Below are positions 1-7,171 of a stretch of DNA of 28,651 nt, in pieces (positions within the stretch are counted from its first letter, which is position 1; the number at the start of each line of letters is the position of its first letter). Source of the stretch: Alphaproteobacteria bacterium UBA2966. GTDB lineage: Bacteria; Pseudomonadota; Alphaproteobacteria; UBA2966. Where the stretch lies: assembly GCA_002348365.1 (NCBI GenBank), contig DEBC01000048.1:1-28651 (forward strand), written 5' to 3'. The notes under the pieces are model-generated. The model was given only the letters and a program-made list of their open reading frames with translations, made no database searches and was not told where the DNA came from. Made by a program: the position numbers and the translations under genes.

Positions 1-128
1 GTTGTCGCTGCATCTGCGACAAAGGTGCCGTGTCCGTGCCGTCGTGCGATGACCCCATGGTTTGCCAGCATGTTTAGCGCTTTTTGGACGGTGCCGAGAC
101 TGATGGGTAAGACCCGCGCGAACTCGGA
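1..128 (-). pseudogene. GntR-family regulator, winged-helix fragment
   Basis: Read on the minus strand, this edge encodes the second half of a GntR-type winged helix-turn-helix. It shows the recognition-helix pattern SLGTVQKALNMLANHGVI followed by the wing RRHGHGTFVA. GntR proteins are DNA-binding repressors or activators of catabolic operons, usually with a C-terminal effector domain. That domain would lie beyond the left edge of the window. The first part of the winged helix, which should carry the LPSER-type turn, is missing. Homology stops at the Glu codon at about 123-125, where the sequence turns into a plus-strand dioxygenase gene. The gene therefore has lost its start and is probably non-functional. 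A divergent regulator next to a dioxygenase operon would be a natural arrangement, so this may be the remnant of the operon's own regulator. The family call is firm for such a short piece; the exact subfamily (HutC, FadR, MocR) cannot be told. Confidence 0.72.
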
Positions 129-282
129 ATTCGCCTGGCACCATAGGTGGGCCGTTGGAGATCTGCTGCTCTGGGACAATCGTTGCATCATGCACCGGCG
201 TGACTCCTTCCCATCGAGTTCCCATCGCATACTTCACCGGACGCAAATTCAAGGCGACAAACCGTACCTGAAGGCCGCGTAA
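127..282 (+). pseudogene. TauD/TfdA dioxygenase, C-terminal fragment
   Basis: This is the last 51 or so residues of an Fe(II)/2-oxoglutarate-dependent dioxygenase. It contains the WHH..W.VGDLLLWDNR block, the distal iron-ligand His in the MHRRD segment and the HRTQI.GDKP tail with the 2-oxoglutarate-binding Arg. It lines up residue for residue with the ends of the two complete dioxygenases downstream, so it is a third tandem copy. The N-terminal four-fifths, including the HxD motif, is absent, and the sequence immediately upstream belongs to a minus-strand GntR gene. No ribosome binding site or plausible start precedes it. It cannot be active as it stands and is best read as the remnant of a deletion or misjoin. 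Confidence 0.8.
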
Positions 283-392
283 ATTCGCGACTTGGATGAG
301 TCTGGATAGATAAATTATTGTTTGGCAATTGGCGGTGCTGGACCGTCTACCGCCGTATGAAAGCGGAATCACACGAGGAAGCACTCGAGAAA

Positions 393-1271
393 ATGAAGAT
401 CGAAATCGTTCCGACTGGTGACGCGCTTGGCGCGGAAATTCGCGGCGTCGACCTTAAACGTGGCCTCACCGAGGAGCAGACGACGGCTATGAAGTCTGCC
501 TGGCAGGAGCATCTGGTGCTGCTGATCAGAGGTCAGCAAATCAGCGATCGTGAACTTGTGGAATTCAGTTGCCATTTTGGGGTGCTTGAACTTGCCCCGG
601 CCAATGAGTTCACCTTTCGCGGTAATGTGGATATGCCGGAAACTCCACCCGAAATTTCGGTCATCTCGAACGTCAAAGTCGAAGGTCAACCCATCGGGGC
701 ACTGGGAAGCCTCGAAGCCGACTGGCACACGGATATGTCCTTCATGGATGAGCCGCCGCTCGGTTCGATTCTGTATGCCCTTGAATTACCTACCGAGGGT
801 GGTGACACCGGGTTTAGCAACATGTACGCAGCTTACGAGTCGCTTCCCCAAGACGTTCGGTTGCGAATCGATGGACTGGTCGCAATTCATGACAATTCGC
901 TGACGAGCGCGGGGACGTTACGGAAGGGTTTTGAGCAGGTCACTGATGTCACCAAGGCACCCGGCGCCCGTCACCCACTGGTCCGTACACACCCTGAGTC
1001 AGGAAGAAATGCTCTGTTTTTGGGCCGTAGAACAAACAGTTACGTCCCCGGACTCTCAGTCGAAGAGAGCGAGGAGTTGCTGGATTTTCTTTGGGCACAT
1101 GCAGTTCAACCGCGATTCACCTGGCATCATAAATGGGCGATCGGGGATCTCGTGATGTGGGACAACCGGTGTGCCATGCACCGCCGTGACCCGTTTGACG
1201 ACACGGAACGGCGGATCATGCATCGCACACAAATTCGGGGTGATCGGCCATACTATTCTGCGGCCGCATGA
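393..1271 (+). CDS. TauD/TfdA-family Fe(II)/2-oxoglutarate dioxygenase (copy 1)
   Basis: The 292-residue product belongs to the TauD/TfdA family, which uses Fe(II), O2 and 2-oxoglutarate to hydroxylate a substrate, often releasing sulfite, an amine or an ether-linked group. The iron ligands are visible as H112 and D114 in WHTDMS and H263 in WDNRCAMHRR. R274 or R278 in RIMHRTQ would hold the 2-oxoglutarate carboxylate. The reading frame is open back to an ATG at 318, but the start at 393 is preferred because the product then aligns without gaps to the next gene, and GAGAA lies just upstream. It is followed after 23 bases by the second copy, so the two are likely co-transcribed. The substrate is unknown. 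The family contains taurine, 2,4-D, alkylsulfate and many uncharacterised enzymes, and no sulfonate transporter is present nearby to suggest taurine. Confidence 0.9.
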   Translation: MKIEIVPTGDALGAEIRGVDLKRGLTEEQTTAMKSAWQEHLVLLIRGQQISDRELVEFSCHFGVLELAPANEFTFRGNVDMPETPPEISVISNVKVEGQPIGALGSLEADWHTDMSFMDEPPLGSILYALELPTEGGDTGFSNMYAAYESLPQDVRLRIDGLVAIHDNSLTSAGTLRKGFEQVTDVTKAPGARHPLVRTHPESGRNALFLGRRTNSYVPGLSVEESEELLDFLWAHAVQPRFTWHHKWAIGDLVMWDNRCAMHRRDPFDDTERRIMHRTQIRGDRPYYSAAA

Positions 1272-1294
1272 ATAACTTGAACTGAAGTAGAACC

Positions 1295-2170
1295 ATGCCC
1301 ATCGAAATATGTCCCTCCGGGCGAGAGCTGGGCGCAGAAATCCTCAATATCGACCTGCGCGAAGAGCTCGATACCGAAACTCTCGACGTCATCCGGCAGG
1401 CATGGCGTGAATATCTGGTGTTATTGATTCGTGGACAGGATATCTCCGACGGGGACCTGGTTCGGTTCAGCGAGTATTTCGGGGAGTTGCGGACATCACC
1501 GCTTGGCGAAGCGAGAATGAAGGGACGATCACGTTCTCCCGACGGCTTCCCCCAAGTTGCCATTATCTCGAACGTCACAAAGGACGGACTCCCCATTGGC
1601 AGCCTCGGCAATGGAGAGGCCATATGGCACACTGATATGTCCTACTTGGAATCACCCATCATGGCCGCCGTCCTGTACGCGCTTGAAGTTCCTCCATCCG
1701 GGGGTGATACGGGCTTTGCCAATATGTACCTTGCGCACGATACGTTGCCGGAAGAACTCCGCGCGGAACTTGTCGACCGTGTGTGCATTCACGATCACAG
1801 CTTGAACAGTGCGGGCTTCCTCCGCCGGGGTTACGAGGAAGTCACTGACGTCACGCAAACTCCCGGAGCCAGGCACCCCTTGTTCCGTACCCACCCCGAA
1901 ACGGGCCGGCAGGCCTTGTTTCTGGGCCGGCGTCGAAACGCCTACATATCTGGTCTCCCGGTTGAGGAAAGCGAAGCGCTATTGGATGCGGTTTGGGCGC
2001 ATGCCACCAAGCCTGAATTCACCTGGCATCACAAATGGAATGTGGGCGATTTGCTGATGTGGGACAATCGTGCTGTGCTACATCGTCGGGATAGCTTCGA
2101 CAACAGCACTCGCCGGGTCATGCACCGGACGCAAATCGAGGGCGATAAACCCTTCTACCAGGCCGCGTAA
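1295..2170 (+). CDS. TauD/TfdA-family Fe(II)/2-oxoglutarate dioxygenase (copy 2)
   Basis: This 291-residue cytosolic dioxygenase is a clear paralogue of the preceding gene. The two align essentially without gaps, and the iron ligands fall at the same numbers (H112, D114, H263), as do the C-terminal arginines (R274, R278). Differences concentrate between residues 64 and 90 and around 116-126, regions flanking the HxD motif that usually shape the substrate pocket, so the two copies may act on different or successive substrates. The ATG at 1295 starts directly at the conserved N-terminal PIEI..SG..LGAEI segment. With the fragment at 127-282 this makes a tandem array of at least three related genes. 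Function beyond the family reaction is not visible. Confidence 0.9.
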   Translation: MPIEICPSGRELGAEILNIDLREELDTETLDVIRQAWREYLVLLIRGQDISDGDLVRFSEYFGELRTSPLGEARMKGRSRSPDGFPQVAIISNVTKDGLPIGSLGNGEAIWHTDMSYLESPIMAAVLYALEVPPSGGDTGFANMYLAHDTLPEELRAELVDRVCIHDHSLNSAGFLRRGYEEVTDVTQTPGARHPLFRTHPETGRQALFLGRRRNAYISGLPVEESEALLDAVWAHATKPEFTWHHKWNVGDLLMWDNRAVLHRRDSFDNSTRRVMHRTQIEGDKPFYQAA

Positions 2171-2250
2171 CGCCCACAAGGACAGTCAGCTTTCCTCATG
2201 GAGCCGGTCTGGACCTCCCGCTTTCAGTCTTAATCATGTAAATCAGCGCC

Positions 2251-3351
2251 ATGACTGCCACCACGATTGCAGGTCAGGACTCGCGGCGAACGAGCGTGCG
2301 GCTCGTGGCGATTTGGTTGTTCGTTTGCGCAGCCCTTGTTTTCGTCATGGTCGTGGTGGGCGGGTTGACCCGGCTCACACATTCCGGTCTTTCGATGGTC
2401 GATTGGAGGCCGGTCACAGGATGGTTGCCGCCGCTTGACGAAGCTGCGTGGCAGGGCGCCTTCGAAGAGTACCGGAAATTCCCTGAGTATCAGAAACGCA
2501 ACTCGGGCATGCCCCTTGGTGAGTTCAAGTCGATTTTCTGGTTCGAATACCTGCACCGTTTGTTGGGCCGCGTCATTGGCCTGGTCTTTTTGCTGCCGTT
2601 TCTCTGGTTCGCGGCGACGAGAAAGATCGGGGGCAGATTGGTCTGCTGGCTCGTTTTCATCTTTTGTCTCGGGGGTCTTCAGGGCGTGGTGGGCTGGTGG
2701 ATGGTGAAAAGCGGCCTCGTGGATCGGCCTGATGTCAGTCAGTATCGTCTGGCAAGCCATCTTGGTCTGGCAGTTATCATCTATGGCTTGTTGATATGGA
2801 CGGCGCTCTCACTCGTTTTCCGGCGCTCGAAGGGCACAGCGCCGGAGCCAAACCTGTACTTGGGCGCCATATGCTGCCTGGTTGCCGTATTTGTCACTAT
2901 GCTTTCCGGTGCATTGGTTGCCGGGCTGGATGCAGGTTTTGCCTACAACACCTTTCCAACCATGAATGGCCAGTGGATACCGGAAGGACTCATGGCCCAG
3001 TCTCCATGGTATGCGAACCTCACCGAGAACACGGTTACCGTCCAGTTCGATCATCGTTGGCTGGCGACGTTTACGGTGATCGGAATTGCCGTTCTGTGGT
3101 GGCGCGCGCGTAAACAGGAGATTGGCGACCTCGCGCAACGGGCCCTACTCGGTTTGACAGTCGCCGGGTTGTTGCAACTCGTGTTGGGAATTGCGACCGT
3201 GATTTTGGTGGTTCCAACGCCTCTCGCTGCCACGCATCAGGCCGTCGCGATGCTTGTGTTCACCCTCGCAGTTGCGACGACACATGCACTGCGACCGGAC
3301 ACGTCAGGATTCTCAAAATTGTCCTCAATCGCGGGCGATGTGGAGCGATGA
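2251..3351 (+). CDS. ctaA: Heme A synthase (COX15/CtaA)
   Basis: CtaA oxidises the C8 methyl of heme O to the formyl group of heme A, the cofactor of aa3-type cytochrome c oxidases, in the cytoplasmic membrane. The 366-residue protein has about eight hydrophobic segments in two similar halves. Signature features are GGLTRLTHSGLSM (residues 37-49) with the following DWRP.TG.LPPL, and paired heme-ligand histidines H102 (EYLHRLLGR) and H170 (ASHLGLAV) in the first half, H268 (FDHRWLA) and H329 (AATHQAVAM) in the second. This is the long proteobacterial/mitochondrial type. It implies an aerobic organism with an aa3 oxidase encoded elsewhere. The cutA start codon follows one base after its stop, so it heads a three-gene unit. 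Confidence 0.95.
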   Translation: MTATTIAGQDSRRTSVRLVAIWLFVCAALVFVMVVVGGLTRLTHSGLSMVDWRPVTGWLPPLDEAAWQGAFEEYRKFPEYQKRNSGMPLGEFKSIFWFEYLHRLLGRVIGLVFLLPFLWFAATRKIGGRLVCWLVFIFCLGGLQGVVGWWMVKSGLVDRPDVSQYRLASHLGLAVIIYGLLIWTALSLVFRRSKGTAPEPNLYLGAICCLVAVFVTMLSGALVAGLDAGFAYNTFPTMNGQWIPEGLMAQSPWYANLTENTVTVQFDHRWLATFTVIGIAVLWWRARKQEIGDLAQRALLGLTVAGLLQLVLGIATVILVVPTPLAATHQAVAMLVFTLAVATTHALRPDTSGFSKLSSIAGDVER

Positions 3352-3352
3352 A

Positions 3353-3679
3353 ATGACCTACAGCTCGGTATACATCACGGCACCCACAGAGACGGAAGCT
3401 TCGACAATCGCAAGGGCTCTCATTTCGGAACGGCTCGCAGCGTGCGCCAACGTGTTTGACGGGGTCCGCTCGTTTTACCGATGGGAGGGTGAAGTCCAGG
3501 ATGATACAGAGACCGTGTTGATCCTAAAAACGAGAACCGATCTCTTGGACGCCTTAATCAAGCGGGTGGTCGAGTTGCACTCATACGATGTGCCGTGCGT
3601 CGTGGCCTGGCCCATACAGGGTGGGCACGAGGACTATTTGGACTGGCTTCAGGCTGAAACGATGGCCGTGTCATCATGA
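3353..3679 (+). CDS. cutA: Divalent cation tolerance protein CutA
   Basis: The 108-residue product has the CutA pattern: an opening YSSVYITAPTE.EA..IAR strand-helix, LAACANVFDGVRSFYRWEGEVQ, then E.VLILKTR and the C-terminal SYDVPCVVAWPIQGG..DYL.W. CutA is a small trimeric, ferredoxin-like-fold protein linked to copper/divalent-metal tolerance; its exact biochemical role is still debated. The open frame extends upstream inside ctaA. The ATG at 3353 was chosen because GGAG at 3342-3345 sits seven bases ahead and the length then matches the family. It overlaps the downstream transporter gene by four bases (ATGA), which implies translational coupling. Association with ctaA could reflect copper handling for cytochrome oxidase, but that is inference. 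Confidence 0.93.
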   Translation: MTYSSVYITAPTETEASTIARALISERLAACANVFDGVRSFYRWEGEVQDDTETVLILKTRTDLLDALIKRVVELHSYDVPCVVAWPIQGGHEDYLDWLQAETMAVSS

Positions 3680-4875
3680 CGCGGGGGTCGACGGCGCTGA
3701 CTTTGGCGTTTTCGGGCACTGCGCATGCGTTTTCACACCTGTTCGTCCTGCTTTTCGCGACTGTCGTGCTGGTTCTCGAAGCGGAGTGGGGGATCACTTA
3801 CGCTGAACTGCAATGGCTGTCAGTGCCCGGCTTCGTTCTGTTCGGTTTTGGTGCACCCATCTGTGGCTGGCTGGGAGATCGCTGGAGCACCACGGGCATG
3901 ATGGCCCTGTTTTTTGTGGGAATCGGGTGCGCATCAATCCTCACGGGATTCGCAGATTCTCCCACGGCAATTCTGGTTGGTTTGACGACGGTCGGCGCCT
4001 TTGCGGCTATCTATCACCCGGTCGGCATTCCATGGTTGGTCAAAAACTCCCGGGAACCAGCGCGCGCATTGGGAATCAACGGGGTGTTCGGTTCTCTGGG
4101 CACGGCGTTCGCCGCCTTGGTCGCCGCAAGCCTTGCGCAGGAATTTGGATGGCGTGCCGCATTTTTTGTGCCTGGCGGCGTTGCCATATTGATTGGGCTG
4201 GCTTTCGTTTGGGCGGTCGGATCAAAGCGGCTTGTCGATTCCGAGACTGACTTGAAGCCACAGCCAGCGCCCCTAGCGGCGGACATGGTCCGTGCGTTTT
4301 CAGGCCTGGCGCTTGCCGTATTGTGTACGGGTCTCGTGTTCCAGAGTACTTCGGTCGGACTACCCAAAATTTTTGATGAACGGTTTGGTGAGGATGCGGT
4401 TGGGGGGTTAGTTGCAGTCGGTGGTTTTGTAACACTGGCTTACGCGGTCAGCGCGATTGCCCAGATCGTGGGAGGAGAGCTTGCGGGCCGATACTCTCTC
4501 AAGTGGGTGTATCTGTTTTGTCAATTTTCCCAGGTTCCAGTTGTGCTCGTCGCTTTTCTGCTTCACAGCCCCATTTTGGTTGTCATGGCGACTTTCATGA
4601 TTTCTCTCAACGTCATGAGCCAGCCTGCGGAGAACATGCTCATCGCCCGTTACACGCCCCTGAAATGGCGTGGCAGTGTCTTTGGGGCGAAATTTCTGCT
4701 GACTGCCGGTGTCAGTGCCGCGGGGGTCGCGCTCGTGCCGATCATTCATTCATGGACCGGATCGCTGGATGCGTTGTTCTGGTGGTTGGCCGGTTTCGCG
4801 GCAATTGGCGGTTTGGCGTGTTGGATATTGCCGAAAGAACGTGCGGACACAGCCGAAGCACCCGTTTTGGCCTAG
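3676..4875 (+). CDS. Major facilitator superfamily transporter
   Basis: This 399-residue protein has about twelve hydrophobic segments and the MFS-typical loop G.WLGDRWS after helix 2 (around residues 68-77), with a second-half counterpart GGELAGRYSLK. The N-terminal AHAFSHLFVLLFATVVLVLE and the AIYHPVGIPWLV motif in the fourth/fifth helix region resemble the fosmidomycin-resistance (Fsr)-like branch of MFS. That suggests a drug or small-metabolite efflux role, but no substrate can be read from the sequence. It starts inside the cutA stop codon (ATGA) and so belongs to the ctaA-cutA operon. The gene is complete, and no other transport component lies beside it. Confidence 0.88.
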   Translation: MTRGSTALTLAFSGTAHAFSHLFVLLFATVVLVLEAEWGITYAELQWLSVPGFVLFGFGAPICGWLGDRWSTTGMMALFFVGIGCASILTGFADSPTAILVGLTTVGAFAAIYHPVGIPWLVKNSREPARALGINGVFGSLGTAFAALVAASLAQEFGWRAAFFVPGGVAILIGLAFVWAVGSKRLVDSETDLKPQPAPLAADMVRAFSGLALAVLCTGLVFQSTSVGLPKIFDERFGEDAVGGLVAVGGFVTLAYAVSAIAQIVGGELAGRYSLKWVYLFCQFSQVPVVLVAFLLHSPILVVMATFMISLNVMSQPAENMLIARYTPLKWRGSVFGAKFLLTAGVSAAGVALVPIIHSWTGSLDALFWWLAGFAAIGGLACWILPKERADTAEAPVLA

Positions 4876-4884
4876 AATTTCAAT

Positions 4885-4926
4885 AATTGTGCTCGGGTTG
4901 AATTAGCTATAACTCAACCAATTGTG
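4885..4926. promoter_or_regulatory. Dyad with flanking direct repeats upstream of the luxR-like gene
   Basis: The inverted repeat GGTTGA (4896-4901) and TCAACC (4914-4919) is separated by 12 AT-rich bases and sits between two identical direct repeats AATTGTG (4885-4891 and 4920-4926). It lies between the transporter stop and the LuxR-type gene and is followed by an A-rich tract. It could be an operator for that regulator or part of its promoter. As a terminator for the upstream operon it is weak, since the stem is only six pairs and no T-run follows. Confidence 0.4.
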
Positions 4927-5002
4927 AAAAAAAGCCTTCTAACTCTATGTAGTAACAGTGTTAGTAGCATTAACGAGGGAAAAATTTCTCGCGTCGGCAA
5001 AG

Positions 5003-5734
5003 ATGAAAACAAACGTCGCCGAGTTTGTGGAAGAAATTCGCGATGCGGAATGCGTCGACGAACTTCGTGACGCATTTTCAAGCAGCGTTTCATCGTTGGG
5101 TTTTGATAGTTTCTTTATACGGCCGACTTCACATAACACTGATGCACGATCTCGTCGCACCCTATGTGGTGACGATATTCCCGGAACTCTGGCGTGAGCG
5201 GTACTTCGCCCGCGAGTCCTTCCGTCATGATCCGGTGATCAACGCCTGCATCAAAAGCGTTGAACCCTTGAACTGGGGGGACCTCGCTGATCGGGAAGAC
5301 CTCGGCCAGAATGAACGCCGGGTCCTGGATGAAGCTCGAGAGCATGGACTTACACAGGGTCTGTCAGTGCCCGTTCATGGCCACAACGGGCAGTTTTCCC
5401 TGGTTAGTGTGACGTCGCCAGAAAATGGGCGCAGTTTCGATAAGCTCATCACAGAGTACCAGCATGAGGTTCACCTCATGTCCATCTACCTGCACAGCAA
5501 GATGCAGGCACGAATCTCCCAGGAGGCGTCAGAGCAGATAAATCTCACTTCGCGTGAGGTTGAGTGTCTGTTGTGGACAGCCCATGGCAAAACCGCTTGG
5601 AAATCTCCATGATTCTTAAAATTTCCGAAGCGACTGTGAATTGCCACCTCAAGAACGCCATGCGGAAACTCGGCGTTCACAGCAAAGTGCACGCGGTCGC
5701 CAAGACCCTAATTCTCGGCCTTATCCAGATCTAA
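5003..5734 (+). pseudogene. LuxR-type autoinducer-binding regulator, two frameshifts
   Basis: Three consecutive reading frames together encode one LuxR-family regulator of about 243 residues. Frame one gives the N-terminal helices up to LGFDSFF. After position 5117 the frame changes and the acyl-homoserine-lactone-domain signature follows, with the pocket-type residues W, Y, D and W in ELWRERYF, RHDPVI and LNW. At 5600/5601 a missing base (TGGAAATC where TGGGAAATC would keep frame) shifts translation again. The C-terminal GerE helix-turn-helix then continues as ISEATVNCHLKNAMRKLGV to a TAA at 5732. Without correction the protein ends before the DNA-binding helix. The start could also be the GTG at 4958. 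No luxI-type synthase lies in the window, so the intact ancestor would have been a LuxR 'solo'. Either a pseudogene or sequence error explains the breaks. Confidence 0.85.
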
Positions 5735-5888
5735 ATTCCGTCTGCGTCCTGCCACAACAGATTTTCGAGCGGTTTCGTCACATGACGATCCCACAAATCG
5801 TGCCTACCAGTTCTAACAGGTGCGGGAATGCGGTGCGTGCTTTTCAATAGGCGGGTAATCACGAGGGGACCCAACCCGGGGAATTGTC

Positions 5889-6131
5889 ATGGAAGATAAA
5901 GACAAGGCGTTGGCCGAAGAGATTATCGTCGCATTGCAAAAGGTAGTTTCGGATGCCGATACAGCCGGCTATCCGGAAATCTCACATCTTGCCAGCGTCG
6001 CCCTGCTTGCAGCGGAGGAAGCTGCAGAGCGTGAGATCATTTCACGCCGCACGTCTCCGGCGCAGGCATTGGACGCAATTACGGCCGCAGCGCGTCTCAC
6101 ACGCGCCGCCGAAACTCACCCTGCGATCTGA
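5889..6131 (+). CDS. Small helical protein of unknown function
   Basis: The 80-residue product is Ala/Glu-rich and predicted mostly helical, with no signal peptide, membrane segment or cysteine. It opens with MEDKDKALAEEIIVAL and has a charged middle, EEAAEREIISRR. The GGGG run at 5878-5881 lies a few bases before the ATG at 5889. Codon usage (GC-rich third positions) resembles its neighbours, which supports a real gene. It stands alone between the broken regulator and a gene-free stretch, so context gives no function. I do not recognise a family. Confidence 0.6.
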   Translation: MEDKDKALAEEIIVALQKVVSDADTAGYPEISHLASVALLAAEEAAEREIISRRTSPAQALDAITAAARLTRAAETHPAI

Positions 6132-6531
6132 ATTTTGGAGCGCAAGGTTCACACTCAATCGAATCGGGGAAATTCACTGGGCGTGAGCTGAAGGGAGGAA
6201 TTCGGTAAAGCGCAAAACTTGCCACCTAATCAACCAGGAACGCTTCGCGACGGAACTGTTTGAGGGAACAGAACCGTAACGAGGTAGGCAAGCCCCAGAG
6301 AAACACGGGAGTGTTATCGGGTTCGCCACTTACGGCGGACGGCGATACCTGCCGACTGCTCGGCCGGTCTCCGATCATCTCCCGGAAGGGCGTCGGCGGG
6401 ACCGCCGACAAATCCAGTTTTCCCTCGCCATAGTTGTGTATTTCGCCGGTCGCGTGTCTTGGCCGGAGCGGGCGATGTTCGCCCAAATCGTTGAAAATTG
6501 GGCTCGACAACCTAGTGGGGAGGAAAGGTCG
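6132..6531. other. Gene-free stretch of 400 bases with partial hairpins
   Basis: No convincing coding frame is seen on either strand. The minus-strand open frame through it is Pro/Arg/Leu-rich and overlaps the next gene, as shadows do. A possible long-range pairing joins CTTGCC (6218-6223) with GGCAAG (6287-6292), enclosing smaller complementary segments such as GTTCTG-like arms. Later, a CCTGCC box near 6347-6352 resembles the end of a cobalamin riboswitch, but other conserved boxes are lacking. It may hold the promoter and leader of the following gene or a small RNA. Confidence 0.3.
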
Positions 6532-7017
6532 ATGTCGGTTACTTACGATGTATATGTCAAGGAGCGGGGCCGCTGGGTCTTGGAGTGCAAATTCCCGCGG
6601 GACGAGAGGGAGGAGGCACTCGAGCGCGCGAATATACTGACACGTCGACACTACGTTCAGGCGGTGAGAGTGATCCGCGATCGCTATGACAAGGTCTCAC
6701 ACTTGATGACCGAGTCGACGATTTTCGATACCTCGGAAGAGGCAGCCGGGATCGGTTCTAACAGATCAAAAGAAAGCAAGAAAACCCGGCTAGCACCTTT
6801 GTTGGCCGCTCTCGACATTCGTTTCGAAGACGAAGACGCCGATCTCGATTGGGACCTCGAAGAGAATCATCGACCCTTACCAGTTGAAGAGCCTGAGCCT
6901 CCCACCGGTTTTGTGCGACGCCTGGTTGCACGGGTACTCGCAATGGTGATCGTGGGGTTGGGCCTCTCGACAGGTTTGTCCGAAATGCTGGCAATTTCAC
7001 TCCCGATCGCTATCTGA
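6532..7017 (+). CDS. Hypothetical protein with C-terminal membrane anchor
   Basis: The 161-residue protein begins SVTYDVYVKERGRWVLECKF, a strand-rich segment followed by the helix EEALERANILTRR. It continues through an acidic linker (EDEDADLDWDLEEN, about residues 98-111) and ends in one hydrophobic stretch (ARVLAMVIVGLGLSTG and on). This suggests a small cytosolic domain tethered to the inner membrane. The open frame extends to 6436, but the strong GGGGAGGAAAGG element at 6517-6528 fixes the ATG at 6532. I do not recognise a characterised family, although the opening looks like a repeat-type sensor or processing domain found in conserved alphaproteobacterial hypotheticals. No neighbour on the same strand within 150 bases suggests a partner. 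Confidence 0.7.
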   Translation: MSVTYDVYVKERGRWVLECKFPRDEREEALERANILTRRHYVQAVRVIRDRYDKVSHLMTESTIFDTSEEAAGIGSNRSKESKKTRLAPLLAALDIRFEDEDADLDWDLEENHRPLPVEEPEPPTGFVRRLVARVLAMVIVGLGLSTGLSEMLAISLPIAI

Positions 7018-7171
7018 ACTGGCTCGAACATAGTTAGATCGTCCCGTACCAGGCTTTAAATCGCAGGCGCCCGAATCACCGGGAGGCTCTGGCTCATCCA
7101 AAGTTCCTGTGCCATCATGCTCCCTCATCGACTCGGTGGATTCCGGGTCTCGTTTCCTTGGAGGGGCCAAA

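Noticed and set aside
6132..6400. Possible cobalamin riboswitch (CCTGCC near 6347 with GCCACT upstream)
   Set aside because: The CCAGGA-type half of the B12 box and the CGCAACTGT-like segment are not present in proper form, and no cobalamin gene follows.
7109..7171. Longer N-terminus of the class III aminotransferase from 7109
   Set aside because: GGAGG at 7160-7164 is correctly spaced for the ATG at 7172, and the added residues have no family match.
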